A DNA stretch of 64,000 nucleotides. Origin: Desulfitobacterium dehalogenans ATCC 51507. Its GTDB lineage: Bacteria; Bacillota; Desulfitobacteriia; Desulfitobacteriales; Desulfitobacteriaceae. Each line of letters opens with the position of its first letter. The first letter of the stretch is position 1. Shown here piece by piece: positions 9,077 through 17,421 of this stretch. Made by a program: the position numbers and the translations under genes. The stretch is taken from assembly GCF_000243155.2 (NCBI RefSeq), contig NC_018017.1:558001-622000 (forward strand). The letters are read 5' to 3'. Under the pieces are notes generated by a model. That model did no database searches and was not told the DNA's origin. It was given only the letters and a program-made list of their open reading frames with translations.

Positions 9077-10883
9077 GTACTTTAAAATCAAACTTTCTCA
9101 AATTAGCGATGATGAAAAACAAATTGAAGCGTATAATTCCACAGGTAACACCGTTGTTATTGCTGGTCCAGGCAGTGGAAAAACCACGGTCTTGACGCTG
9201 AAAGTTATGCGTCTGTTAAGCGAAGTCATTACCCCTCCAAGAGGATTAGCCTGTCTTACCTTTAGCCGTGAAGCCTCCCGTGAATTCCAGGAACGTTTGA
9301 AATTACTGGGACTCCAAAGACGTGGTAATGTATTTTTGGGAACCGTTCATAGCTTTTGTTTATCGGAAGTATTGATGCCTTTTGCAAAACTATATCCTAA
9401 TTATGGAATACCTTATCCGATTAAAATTATTTCCGATTCGAAAAGAAAACGGCTGTTTCAGCGTATAAAAAAACAAATACCTGATGAGTTAACTATTGAA
9501 GAGATGGATAAAGAGCGAACTCGTGACATTAGTGGGTTCAGTAAGGTGTCTATACCTAGTTATGACGTTGCTTTGCGGGTTGCCGTAGCATTTGAGAGAG
9601 AACTGTTCAGCCGTGGTTATATTGATTATATTAGTATGGTAAAAATCGCGACCATGCTTATCCAAAATGAAGCTTATGTGCAACAAGCGCTAGAAGCAAA
9701 ATTTCCATGGCTTGTTATTGACGAATATCAGGATTTGGGAAAGCCATTGCATGAAATGGTTTTATCACTTTTGCAAAGTACAAATATCAAGATTTTTGCT
9801 GTTGGCGATGCAGATCAATCAATATATGATTTTCAAGGGGCTTCGCCAGAATATCTCGTTGAATTATCCGAATGGAAATCTATTAATCAATGTATTCGGT
9901 TAATGAACAATTACCGCAGTGCCAAAGGTATTATCGAAGCATCGGAGACTGTTTTGAATATTAAACGCAATTACAAAGCACGCGGTGCACTTAAAGATTA
10001 CCCGGCGAACATTGAATTTTTTGTATGCGAAGAAGGGATGGACGAACAATATCAGGTTGCAACTAGTATTATTGAAGACTGTATTGCAGAAGGTATACCG
10101 TTTCATGAGATTGCTATTCTAGCCGGCTACAATAATCAATTAAAAGATTTAGGAAAGCTCTGTCAGAGTAAGGGAATTCCTTATTACTTAGCCAAGCAAG
10201 ATTTCATCAGAAGCGATTTTATAAAATGGATGGAAAACTGCGCTGCATGGGTGTCATCTTCTCGTAAAGTCTTATTTGATGATATCTTTGAATATTGGGA
10301 CTTCTTGTTAATGCAGCACAGGCAATCAATTGATTATGATAACGGGATTCTAGCCAAGCGGAACCTCTATACCATTCTGGATAAAAGCCGCCACTATGCG
10401 AATACGCTTGTACAGTGGTTTGATTTTGTTCTTGATTCGCTGCAAATAGAGACTTTATTGCACGATTCGGAAATATATCCGGATGAAATCGAAAATCTAA
10501 AGAAACTTAATGAGCTGCTAAGCGATGAACTTTATACGGATTTTTCGTTAGGCCAGTTCACTAATCTTGGGCTTCCAGAGAACCAAGTTGTTTTATCTAC
10601 AAGACATGGAGCTAAAGGTTTGGAATTTGATATTGTTATTATGCTCGGCATGGAAGAAGGGAGCTTTCCATATTACAAAAACACCTCTCAGCGAGAAATT
10701 GATGAAGCTCATAGACTTTGCTTTGTTTCTGTGAGTCGAGCAAGAAAAAAGTGTATACTAGTACGTTCAAAGACTTTAATTATACCGAAAAAGGATGGCA
10801 CTTGGTGGAATAAACCATGTGAACCATCTAGGTTCTGGAATATGTTATACAGCCGCCATTCCCAAATAAATGGCTACTCATAA
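9069..10883 (+). CDS. gajB: Gabija-type UvrD-like helicase GajB
   Basis: About 604 residues from the ATG at 9069, chosen because it overlaps the GajA stop. An in-frame ATG at 9033 lies inside gajA. Superfamily 1 motifs are in order: AGPGSGKTT (I), LTFSREASREF (Ia), DEYQDL (II), GDADQSIYDFQGA (III), NYRS (IV) and HGAKGLEFD (V). The Gabija partner GajB senses DNA ends and activates the GajA complex. The protein is longer than the roughly 490-residue reference, so this may be a diverged Gabija subtype. The two genes are clearly one operon. Confidence 0.83.
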   Translation: MNEYFKIKLSQISDDEKQIEAYNSTGNTVVIAGPGSGKTTVLTLKVMRLLSEVITPPRGLACLTFSREASREFQERLKLLGLQRRGNVFLGTVHSFCLSEVLMPFAKLYPNYGIPYPIKIISDSKRKRLFQRIKKQIPDELTIEEMDKERTRDISGFSKVSIPSYDVALRVAVAFERELFSRGYIDYISMVKIATMLIQNEAYVQQALEAKFPWLVIDEYQDLGKPLHEMVLSLLQSTNIKIFAVGDADQSIYDFQGASPEYLVELSEWKSINQCIRLMNNYRSAKGIIEASETVLNIKRNYKARGALKDYPANIEFFVCEEGMDEQYQVATSIIEDCIAEGIPFHEIAILAGYNNQLKDLGKLCQSKGIPYYLAKQDFIRSDFIKWMENCAAWVSSSRKVLFDDIFEYWDFLLMQHRQSIDYDNGILAKRNLYTILDKSRHYANTLVQWFDFVLDSLQIETLLHDSEIYPDEIENLKKLNELLSDELYTDFSLGQFTNLGLPENQVVLSTRHGAKGLEFDIVIMLGMEEGSFPYYKNTSQREIDEAHRLCFVSVSRARKKCILVRSKTLIIPKKDGTWWNKPCEPSRFWNMLYSRHSQINGYS

Positions 10884-11421
10884 TTTTGTTCAAATTCAAT
10901 AAATACAATTTACTATAACTGATATCGTATGAAGCATTTAGTAGTCTCATTGAAAAAATAGTTGCGAGCACTCTCGACACTATCCATTTTCCTATCATGG
11001 TTTGCGAAACAAACAGTTATCCCTTCTTGAGGATTCTAATGGAATAGGGCTGATTAACAACAAAGTACCCCGCCCTCTCCGAACCGTACGATAGGGTTTA
11101 TTCTATACCCAATTGGAGAGAAAATGCCAAATAGATGTTCGGTGAATTGAACTCCAATCAGTAATGTCCGCTATCTTACCCATGATATCCTTCGCTGTAG
11201 TAGCTATAATAAATTCTTGATAACAGACTTGAAATACAGTGACAGTCAATGGTTTTTAAAGAAATTGAACAATGCTTCGATATTTGATAAGATAGCACTA
11301 TGAGACATTAGCTTCCTCCTTGGATGGAGTTGTTGTGGCCACTTATAAATCAAATTCACCATAAACATAACTTGGTATTGTAAAAGATAGGTTTGAAAAA
11401 ATATATTAAGGATGATTTTAT
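10884..11421. other. Intergenic DNA with mobile-element relics
   Basis: No intact gene is visible in this 538-base gap. On the minus strand an AAGGAGGAAG ribosome site (11312-11321) precedes an ATG at 11308 that opens only 20 codons before a stop at 11246, and coding-like residues continue past the stop; this resembles a decayed transposase start. Around 11070-11100 the minus strand reads GTACGGTTCGGAGAGGGC, which resembles the conserved sequence after group II intron reverse transcriptase genes. Both readings are tentative. The gap separates Gabija from the restriction-modification unit and may mark a join in the island. Confidence 0.35.
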
Positions 11422-12507
11422 ATGGCTCAAGTTGATTATCAAGAAGCGAAAAGAATACTTCTTTCACTATATCATCGAGTATCTGACAGCATTAGTGATG
11501 ATGTTGAAAAGGCATTAGAGGAAAATAAAGAAAACCTTGATGCATTATTTAATTCAAATACTCAATCATACCGAGAAGCGCTGTTAGGTTGCGCATTAAT
11601 ACACTTAATAGATTCAAGTGTAAATATACGGCTTCCATATATAAAGCACGGAGAGGGTTCGTTTAACGGCCGCTCTCTTGATGAATATAGTGTAAATCCT
11701 TTTCTCCAAGAGCAGCTATTCCCTTGCTCCAAAGGCCCTTACTTAGCAGCGTTTCGCCGAAGCGTAAAACTATTACCCGAGACGGCAGAAGGGCTTCGGG
11801 ATAAAGTGGGCTATGCTGCTATGTTAGATTTGCTAGATGTTGTAGAAAACTGTAACACAGAAGCAGATACGGAAAACTTTATTATGTGTTTGTTGCAAAG
11901 GTTTATTATACTGCGCAATGCTTCATATATACGTTTAGCTCGAACTGGAAGATTTAGCATAGAACAATATAGAAAATTGCTCCTTGACCTGGTAAGTCAT
12001 CAAAGTGGCGGTCTGTTTCCCGTTCTTATTACTATAGCATTTTTTCAAATGCTTTCAGAACAACATTCTTTGGATTGGGAAATAACATGGCAAGGAATAA
12101 ATGTCGCAGATAATGCAACTGGCGCAGAAGGTGACGTGACTATAAAGTCTAACGGAACTACTTTTTTAGCTATAGAGATAACAGAAAGGCCGCTCGACCA
12201 AAGACGAATTGTATCTACTTTTAATACAAAGATTATACTGAATGATGTCAAAGAATATCTGTTTATATATACTAATACAGAACCCGACGATACTGCGCAT
12301 CAAGCTGCAAAAACTCTATTTTCGCAAGGCTACGAAGTAAATTTTGCTAACATTGTTGAACTCATAATAAATAATTTTCTTGCGCTCCCATCAAATGCGA
12401 GGACAATTTTCTCTAGCAAGATGTTGGTTCTTTTAGATTCAAGAGAAGTACCGGCGGCTATTAAAGTAAAGTGGAATGATTCAATCAAAATGGTGTTAGC
12501 AATATAG
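11422..12507 (+). CDS. Probable type II restriction endonuclease
   Basis: This 361-residue protein is mostly alpha-helical at the N terminus. Near residue 235 it carries AEGDVTIKSNGTTFLAIEIT, which resembles the PD-(D/E)xK nuclease core (D-V, about ten residues, then E-x-T/K), although the usual final Lys appears as Thr. It converges on a C5 methyltransferase across a shared terminator, the usual pairing for a restriction-modification system. It may belong to the SacI-type family, a weak recollection that I could not check. A non-nuclease role is possible given the unusual catalytic triad. Confidence 0.6.
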   Translation: MAQVDYQEAKRILLSLYHRVSDSISDDVEKALEENKENLDALFNSNTQSYREALLGCALIHLIDSSVNIRLPYIKHGEGSFNGRSLDEYSVNPFLQEQLFPCSKGPYLAAFRRSVKLLPETAEGLRDKVGYAAMLDLLDVVENCNTEADTENFIMCLLQRFIILRNASYIRLARTGRFSIEQYRKLLLDLVSHQSGGLFPVLITIAFFQMLSEQHSLDWEITWQGINVADNATGAEGDVTIKSNGTTFLAIEITERPLDQRRIVSTFNTKIILNDVKEYLFIYTNTEPDDTAHQAAKTLFSQGYEVNFANIVELIINNFLALPSNARTIFSSKMLVLLDSREVPAAIKVKWNDSIKMVLAI

Positions 12508-12512
12508 AAAAG

Positions 12513-12546
12513 GAGAGCGGTCTACTCATAGTCCGCTCTCTTTTTT
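12513..12546. terminator. Bidirectional terminator between convergent R-M genes
   Basis: GAGAGCGG pairs with CCGCTCTC across a short loop. A run of six T follows on the plus strand, and the minus-strand side also ends in T after AAAAGG. It serves both the putative nuclease and the methyltransferase. Confidence 0.85.
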
Positions 12547-13624
12547 AGGCATATACACGAGCCTTTGTCAAATACGCTTCATTATAGATAGATATTATTG
12601 CTTCTGCAATCGCAAATGCAAGATTGCAGGGAACTGCATTCCCAATCTGGCGATAAATCGAGGATTTTTCTCCTACAAATTGATAGGTGGGAGGAAATGT
12701 TTGTATGGCAGCCGCCTCAACAGTTGTAATTCGACGAATATGGGAGGGCACTATCCTGCTAACCTTCTTGTTAGCTTGGGCAAGTTCGGTATGATACTGT
12801 ACAACCCAATTTTCAGCTTCCGGATCTTCTAGCAACAACTCATCAAGAATCGGTGTTTTATTCCCTCCCATTGAGGCGGGCAAAGTGTTAGCCTGACTGC
12901 TTATATCCAATGGACGTCCCATCCCATTAAATAACATACCGGCATATGGCGATTTTCTCATAACAGGATTAGCCGCTAATGAGATTTTAGCAGTGCATGT
13001 TATCGGGTTGCCTTCTGTGCCGGCCGGAGGAAGCTTCCTTAAACAATCGCGCACTGTAACTCGTGGTTTAATCAACTTTATAATTTCTGTTTCGAATATT
13101 TTTTCTACGTCTGCATCAGTGTCAAGAAAACCAATGAAAAATACACGTTCTCTTTTTTGTGGCACTCCAAAATCAGCAGCATTAAGGACTTTATAAAAAC
13201 AAGTGTATCCCATGTCATGTGCCCTGCTAACTATTTTTTCTCGAACAGATTGCCAACGCTGCAATTTACCAAGTGCTTTTACATTTTCCATGACAAAAAT
13301 TTTGGGTTTTAGTATATTTACAACATCCATGTACTCCCATATAAGCTTGCTGCGCTCATCATCCGGGTCCATTTTTCCAGCAACAGAGAAACCCTGACAG
13401 GGAGGTCCACCAAATACTAAATCAATGCTACCTTCATCAAATTGTTGGAGTTCCTCTTTGAGTCTCTTAATATCTCCCTGCCGCAACATTGTATCAGGAT
13501 TATTTTTTATATAGGTTTGCGCAGCGTCTAAATCCAATTCATTGGCCCAGACAATAGACACTCCGGCATCTGAAAATCCGACATCCATTCCGCCGGCACC
13601 TGCAAATAATGATACTGCTCTCAT
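12545..13624 (-). CDS. DNA cytosine-5 methyltransferase (R-M modification enzyme)
   Basis: This 359-residue C5 methylase shows SLFAGAGGMDVGF (motif I), GGPPCQGFS with the catalytic Cys (motif IV), MENVKAL (motif VI), FGVPQKRER (motif VIII) and IGNAVPCNLA (motif X). It is distinct from the DISARM-linked methylase at 3887. It is the last gene of a minus-strand run behind the XRE/ImmA protein (17 bases apart) and the 244-residue protein, and it converges on the putative nuclease. Placing the methylase behind a repressor-like gene suggests its expression is controlled by that protein. Confidence 0.9.
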   Translation of the reverse strand: MRAVSLFAGAGGMDVGFSDAGVSIVWANELDLDAAQTYIKNNPDTMLRQGDIKRLKEELQQFDEGSIDLVFGGPPCQGFSVAGKMDPDDERSKLIWEYMDVVNILKPKIFVMENVKALGKLQRWQSVREKIVSRAHDMGYTCFYKVLNAADFGVPQKRERVFFIGFLDTDADVEKIFETEIIKLIKPRVTVRDCLRKLPPAGTEGNPITCTAKISLAANPVMRKSPYAGMLFNGMGRPLDISSQANTLPASMGGNKTPILDELLLEDPEAENWVVQYHTELAQANKKVSRIVPSHIRRITTVEAAAIQTFPPTYQFVGEKSSIYRQIGNAVPCNLAFAIAEAIISIYNEAYLTKARVYA

Positions 13625-13641
13625 TAACTCTCACCACCATC

Positions 13642-14802
13642 CTAACTAAGATTCATGCGCGGAACCAAAGTTATTATTTTTCCTTCTAAATTTTCATCGG
13701 GTTCGTCTGGCAAGGTGTCGGGTTCTAAACAAAGAACTTCATCAATAACATCTTTAGGCAGAGACGTTTTATACTTTGCAAATAATTGAAACATTTGCTT
13801 CGGTGTGAGGTAATCGTTTAGAATCAACATATTAATTGCTTGTTTTAATGCCTTGGGACCTTTGACAGCCATGTAATCATCCAAAGGCTCTTGGCTACGC
13901 CAATCATTACGCGACATTTGACGCATTAGATACTGATATTGATTTGAACTAATAACCTCTAAATCAAACGCCCGAATAATCATTGCAGAAATTGACACTT
14001 TCCATTTCCGTTTCAGTTCGATGTAATAGTTTAGTTTATTAGCATATGGCTGAACATCACGTATAAAGGCTTCTTTAGGTAATAAGAAGGCGGAAGCAAA
14101 TTTGTTTGCTTCATCTTCTCGCTTCCGAAACTCTACTCTATCCAGTTCGTCTATATCGTTATTTCTTTCATGTAGCAATATATGAGCCAATTCATGGGCG
14201 GCACTAAACTGACGGCGGGTAAATGTCAACTTATCAGTGCCTAATACGACACAGTAGTATTCTTGTCCGAAAACTTCACCATACTGATAAAAAGCATCAA
14301 TAGTTTTTCCTTCGGTCGAGAACTCTGATACGATAACACCGTTCCGCTCTAAAAGTGCAACCATATCGGAAATAGGCTCTCTACCTAATCCCCAAAAATC
14401 TCTGGCTTGATTTGCGATTTGTTCAATGTTATCAATATCATCAAAGCGCGGCAAATTAAGCGGCGGAAAATCAACATATTCAGATAGACAACTCTGAATA
14501 TAGGCCACATATCTTGCCTTGATGCGTTGTGAGTTTAAATCCTTTTTATTGCTAGAAAAGGGGGCGCGAAAGTATGTGTTTCCCACAAGAATGTTGCTGT
14601 CACTATCCTCAATAAAAAAGCGAATAGGGAAATTTAAAACGCTACTAATAGATCTTAATGTATCGAATTCGGGAGAATTCTTCCCATTTTCAAATTGTGA
14701 AATGGCTTGTTTTTTTACTCCAACATTGTTGGCCAATTCTTCAATTGTCATTTTCCTGTACAACCGCGCTTCATTAAGGCGCGATGGATTGAAGTTATCC
14801 AT
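13642..14802 (-). CDS. XRE-family HTH protein with ImmA/IrrE metallopeptidase domain
   Basis: About 386 residues. An N-terminal helix-turn-helix (TIEELANNVGVKKQAISQFENGK, residues about 15-40) is followed by an ImmA/IrrE domain with the zinc motif HELAHILLHER near residue 210. Such proteins cleave or relieve repressors under stress. I took the ATG at 14802 because GAGGTAGAG lies seven bases upstream; a TTG at 14808 is also in frame. It sits between an unknown protein and the methylase, so it may regulate the restriction-modification unit. The amber stop of the upstream gene lies in the same frame as this one. Confidence 0.85.
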   Translation of the reverse strand: MDNFNPSRLNEARLYRKMTIEELANNVGVKKQAISQFENGKNSPEFDTLRSISSVLNFPIRFFIEDSDSNILVGNTYFRAPFSSNKKDLNSQRIKARYVAYIQSCLSEYVDFPPLNLPRFDDIDNIEQIANQARDFWGLGREPISDMVALLERNGVIVSEFSTEGKTIDAFYQYGEVFGQEYYCVVLGTDKLTFTRRQFSAAHELAHILLHERNNDIDELDRVEFRKREDEANKFASAFLLPKEAFIRDVQPYANKLNYYIELKRKWKVSISAMIIRAFDLEVISSNQYQYLMRQMSRNDWRSQEPLDDYMAVKGPKALKQAINMLILNDYLTPKQMFQLFAKYKTSLPKDVIDEVLCLEPDTLPDEPDENLEGKIITLVPRMNLS

Positions 14803-14820
14803 AATCAACTCTACCTCATA

Positions 14821-15555
14821 CTATATGTTTGCGGTTTCTGGCTTTTCAGAAATTGAGACCAAATCTTCGGAAGGAGTTTCTTTTTGACCTTTCATGCGAA
14901 CCAGAGGTTCATTATCATCATCTCTCATATCTTCAACGATAGAAGTCTTGCCAATTATATATGGGCTATTTAGGAGATGACTCCAATCTTCGGAATATGC
15001 GATACCCAGCTCAGGGGTTAGCAATACTGCTCTTGCGGATATTACAAGGGAATCATCGTAGTCGAACAAAATTAATATATGATTTTTGATAATGCCGGCA
15101 AATTCGCTTAGCAATTCTTCTCGGAGTTTATTGATTGCATCACTGTCACGAGAAGTTTGCTCAAATTCAAGTGAAAGTTGTCCTTCAACAATATCATATC
15201 CCGTATTAGAGGCAATAAGGGATTCCAGATAATGAGTTCCCTCTGGTAAGCGTTTTTGTAATTTGCTGAGATTTTTTTCTGTCATAATAGAAAAAGTAAT
15301 TCCATTATTACGCTCGAAGAGAAGCAGGAATTTCCAAGGGCCGCGCTTAGCATAGCTAAGTTGGAATCTCCCCCCTAGATTTTCGGAAATATTTTTATTG
15401 ATAAAATTCCATCTGAATAAACCCACACCATTTGAAGTCGGAAGATTATAATCCTGAACAAGTTCAGGAATATCGCTTGTGACAGCGGTGAAAATGCCAT
15501 TTGCTATCGCATGGCGAGCATCGTCTTCCATGTTAAGAGAAGTAAAAGTTGCCAT
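14821..15555 (-). CDS. Unknown 244-residue protein at head of R-M operon
   Basis: I do not recognise this protein with confidence; a DUF5986-like family is a weak guess. It has no signal peptide or membrane span and has an acidic, disordered-looking tail. Aromatic and basic patches (RGPWKFLLLFER) lie near residue 85, and an LILFDYDDSLVISARAVLL strand region near residue 170. It is the first gene of a three-gene minus-strand operon with the XRE/ImmA protein and a C5 methylase, with a GGGAGGGAACG ribosome site. It ends in TAG, and the frame stays open into the XRE/ImmA gene. A sensor or antitoxin-like role is possible. Confidence 0.7.
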   Translation of the reverse strand: MATFTSLNMEDDARHAIANGIFTAVTSDIPELVQDYNLPTSNGVGLFRWNFINKNISENLGGRFQLSYAKRGPWKFLLLFERNNGITFSIMTEKNLSKLQKRLPEGTHYLESLIASNTGYDIVEGQLSLEFEQTSRDSDAINKLREELLSEFAGIIKNHILILFDYDDSLVISARAVLLTPELGIAYSEDWSHLLNSPYIIGKTSIVEDMRDDDNEPLVRMKGQKETPSEDLVSISEKPETANI

Positions 15556-16332
15556 AGAACGTTCCCTCCCAATATTTACATGTTCTAATTTTTACATATT
15601 AAACACTAAAAGTCAAGCGTGTTTTTGAAATTGATTAAATATATCAAGTGGAGTATTCCCCAAGGGTTTAGCATACTAGAGTGATATACCTTTTATATGA
15701 GCATTACGGGGAAAGAATATTTATTATTATCTAATGCGAAAACTTGTTTGTAAAGTTGGAAATTAACAGGCCTGAACATCCACCCCAAATTCCCCCTCCC
15801 CCACACCTTGCATTTCCCCCCAAAAAAGCTATAATTAACACTAGGTGGAAATTAAAAAGTCGCCGTGACCTAAGAGTGTTGCAGCACCCTCAGGCACGAG
15901 CAGGTGAACCAGCACCTACACGTAACAGTCCAGCTGTCCACGACGACATCCTTATTATACAATGCCGCCCCTTTCCGCACAAGCAAAGCGCTTGTGCCGC
16001 GGGTGAAGTAACTGTAATAAGGTAAGGTGTCGGCAGGGAACAGAGCAGACTGTGCGGCTTCACGCAGCAGGAGATTCAGCCTATTCCTGACCCAGGCAGC
16101 GGAAAGGAATTGTTCGCATACCGGTTTGCGGACCGCTTTTCTGTTCACAGCCGGTTTGTTTCCGATTGATTGGGGTTAGGTGTTAGGATTCAGCAGATAA
16201 CGAAGCATAGCACATGTGTAGGGTGAAAAAAACCTCGCATGTGCTTTTTAATTTCCCCTATCAAAGCAGACGGCAGGACCGGGTCAAGGCCCGGAGCCTT
16301 GCCGCTGCTTGAAATAGGGGGTAGAGACTGGA
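15556..16332. other. Non-coding gap at island edge
   Basis: This 777-base stretch has no gene I can support. It starts AT-rich (the promoter region of the minus-strand operon), then holds C-rich sequence near 15780-15830, a possible terminator at 16208-16248 (AGCACATG with CATGTGCT then T5), and a long hairpin at 16255-16320 listed separately. It is likely the boundary between the defence island and older chromosome. I found no attachment-site repeat by eye. Confidence 0.4.
16255..16320. repeat. Long imperfect hairpin
   Basis: The arms CCCCTATCAAAGCAG and CTGCTTGAAATAGGGG enclose a second pairing of CGGCAGGACCGGG with CCCGGAGCCTTGCCG. Together they form a 66-base stem-loop just upstream of a 55-codon gene. 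No T-run follows, so it is not a simple terminator. Confidence 0.7.
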
Positions 16333-16500
16333 ATGACGGACTATAAAAAAATGTATTTTCAACTGGCGGCTAAAGTTGCTGATGCCATGGATATCCTGTT
16401 AAAGGCACAGCAGGAGGGAGAAATCGAATTCATGGATGGAGAGCCGTTTCCTGAGAGCAAAGCCGTGGTCATTCAAGATGAAGGCTGTGATTATGACTAA
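16333..16500 (+). CDS. Small hypothetical protein (55 residues)
   Basis: This reads M-T-D-Y-K-K-M-Y-F-Q then a helix (LAAKVADAMDILLKAQQEGE) and an acidic tail ending CDYD. Phage-derived and Desulfitobacterium small proteins look like this, but I cannot assign a function. The ribosome site is weak. A degenerate copy of its 3' end exists at 24960-25022, followed by the same hairpin repeat, so the gene and repeat travelled together. Confidence 0.55.
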   Translation: MTDYKKMYFQLAAKVADAMDILLKAQQEGEIEFMDGEPFPESKAVVIQDEGCDYD

Positions 16501-16542
16501 AAAAGTTTTGGACTTAATTAAGAAAAACTCGGAAATCGGATT

Positions 16543-16580
16543 TGTCCCCAAACGCGACAACGTTGTCGTGTTTGGGGACA
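16543..16580 (+). repeat. 38-nt palindromic repeat, copy 1
   Basis: Outer stem TGTCCCCAAAC pairs with GTTTGGGGACA around the core GCGACAACGTTGTCG. This is the most perfect of six copies, with one G:T pair. All copies share length and orientation. Confidence 0.9.
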
Positions 16581-16617
16581 TGTCATGTTTGAACTGTCTA
16601 TTGCACCGGAATACCTA
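16574..16617 (+). pseudogene. Fragment of the 199-residue gene found at 25208
   Basis: From GGGACAT onward this matches 25600-25640 (encoding MFELSIAPEYLC) almost base for base and then stops. The upstream half instead matches 24960-25103. The locus is thus a copy of the 25-kb region with roughly 500 bases removed between two GGGACAT sequences. Confidence 0.75.
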
Positions 16618-16644
16618 TGCAGCATTGATCGAGCGGTCATCAAC

Positions 16645-16692
16645 ATAAAAGAGATAGGCGTCATCCCTTTTGGGACAACGCCTATCTCTTGC
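16645..16692. terminator. Terminator-like hairpin
   Basis: AAGAGATAGGCGT pairs with ACGCCTATCTCTT around a 16-base loop that itself can pair (CCCTTTTGGG). No long T-run follows on either strand, so efficiency is uncertain. Confidence 0.6.
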
Positions 16693-16844
16693 ATTTCCGT
16701 ACCAGTTTGGGGTATAGTTCAATAAGTTTCCCTATTAAGCCGTGCCTTTGGCCGCTAATGTATTATTTATAGTATTGAGGCTTAACCGTTTAAGTCTGCG
16801 GCCATCTGTAATGAACATTATTATGAAACGAAGCGAGATCCATC
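16693..16844. other. Intergenic, nothing clear
   Basis: A 152-base stretch between the hairpin and the XRE gene in which I see no conserved feature. Confidence 0.3.
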
Positions 16845-17057
16845 TCAACGGTAGGACTTCCTATCATTCGTCAACCCCAGCAAATAATCAACACTGGTTT
16901 TATAAAACCGCGCAAGCTTTATCAGCGAAGTGCTGGGAATATCGAGTGCCCCGCTTTCATACCTAGAGTAAGTCGTCTGACTCACCTTAAGTAAATCTGC
17001 CAAATCCTGCTGAGTCAGATCCCGGTCCTCCCGTAAATCGCGCAACCGTTGATACAT
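16845..17057 (-). CDS. Small XRE-family repressor
   Basis: This 70-residue protein is almost entirely a helix-turn-helix domain: LREDRDLTQQDLADLLKVSQ then TTYSRYESGALDIPSTSLIKLARFY, and ends DYLLGLTNDRK. Such single-domain proteins act as autoregulating repressors of mobile or toxin genes. The start has GAGGTGAT at a good distance. Two TATGC/GCATA palindromes lie immediately upstream at 17086-17130, probably its own operators. No partner gene survives next to it; a flavoprotein remnant begins just beyond the operators. Confidence 0.88.
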   Translation of the reverse strand: MYQRLRDLREDRDLTQQDLADLLKVSQTTYSRYESGALDIPSTSLIKLARFYKTSVDYLLGLTNDRKSYR

Positions 17058-17085
17058 TATGAATCACCTCGAGCTCATTCTATAG

Positions 17086-17130
17086 TATGCAATAATTGCA
17101 TATTGATTTTTTATGCAAAAAAACGCATAA
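17086..17130. promoter_or_regulatory. Tandem operator palindromes for the XRE repressor
   Basis: TATGCAATAATTGCATA at 17086-17102 is a perfect 17-base palindrome, and TTATGC-N8-GCATAA lies at 17111-17130. The shared TATGC half-sites 25 bases apart, right upstream of a HTH gene, suggest autoregulation. Confidence 0.65.
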
Positions 17131-17151
17131 AATGTATTTTTGAGGTGATTA

Positions 17152-17308
17152 CTGAAAGACGGTAACCCCATCGAAGGCCTGTACGTCGCAGGCGACTGCT
17201 TAGGCGGTTATTTTCATGGCAGCTATGTGGAATCTGCTGGCCGGTACCGCCGCCGGGCGCAGCACCACCTTTGACTGGCTGGCAGGCCGCAACGCCGCGC
17301 GTCGGTAG
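17152..17308 (+). pseudogene. C-terminal remnant of an FAD-dependent fumarate-reductase-like flavoprotein
   Basis: The plus strand reads LKDGNPIEGLYVAGDCLGGYF, the C-terminal FAD-contact motif of FAD_binding_2 flavoproteins, then shifts frame at about 17225 to MWNLLAGTAAGRSTTFDWLAG before TAG. Everything upstream is missing. It is a decayed tail of a gene similar in type to the intact flavoprotein at 54524. Confidence 0.85.
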
Positions 17309-17365
17309 GTCCAGCCGTCACTTGCGCAGCCATTAAGAATGCCATGAACTAAAAGTAATAACCAA

Positions 17366-17417
17366 AGAAAGACCAAACCACTTTCAAATAAGACTTGGAA
17401 GCGGTTTGGTCTTTCAA
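17366..17417. terminator. Terminator of the DauR-like gene
   Basis: GAAAGACCAAACCACTTTC pairs with GGAAGCGGTTTGGTCTTTC, a long stem just past the stop of the minus-strand regulator. Confidence 0.8.
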
Positions 17418-17421
17418 AAAT

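Noticed and set aside
15870-16148. Overlapping open frames on both strands near the island edge
   Set aside because: Neither has a ribosome site or family resemblance; the stretch reads as non-coding scar.
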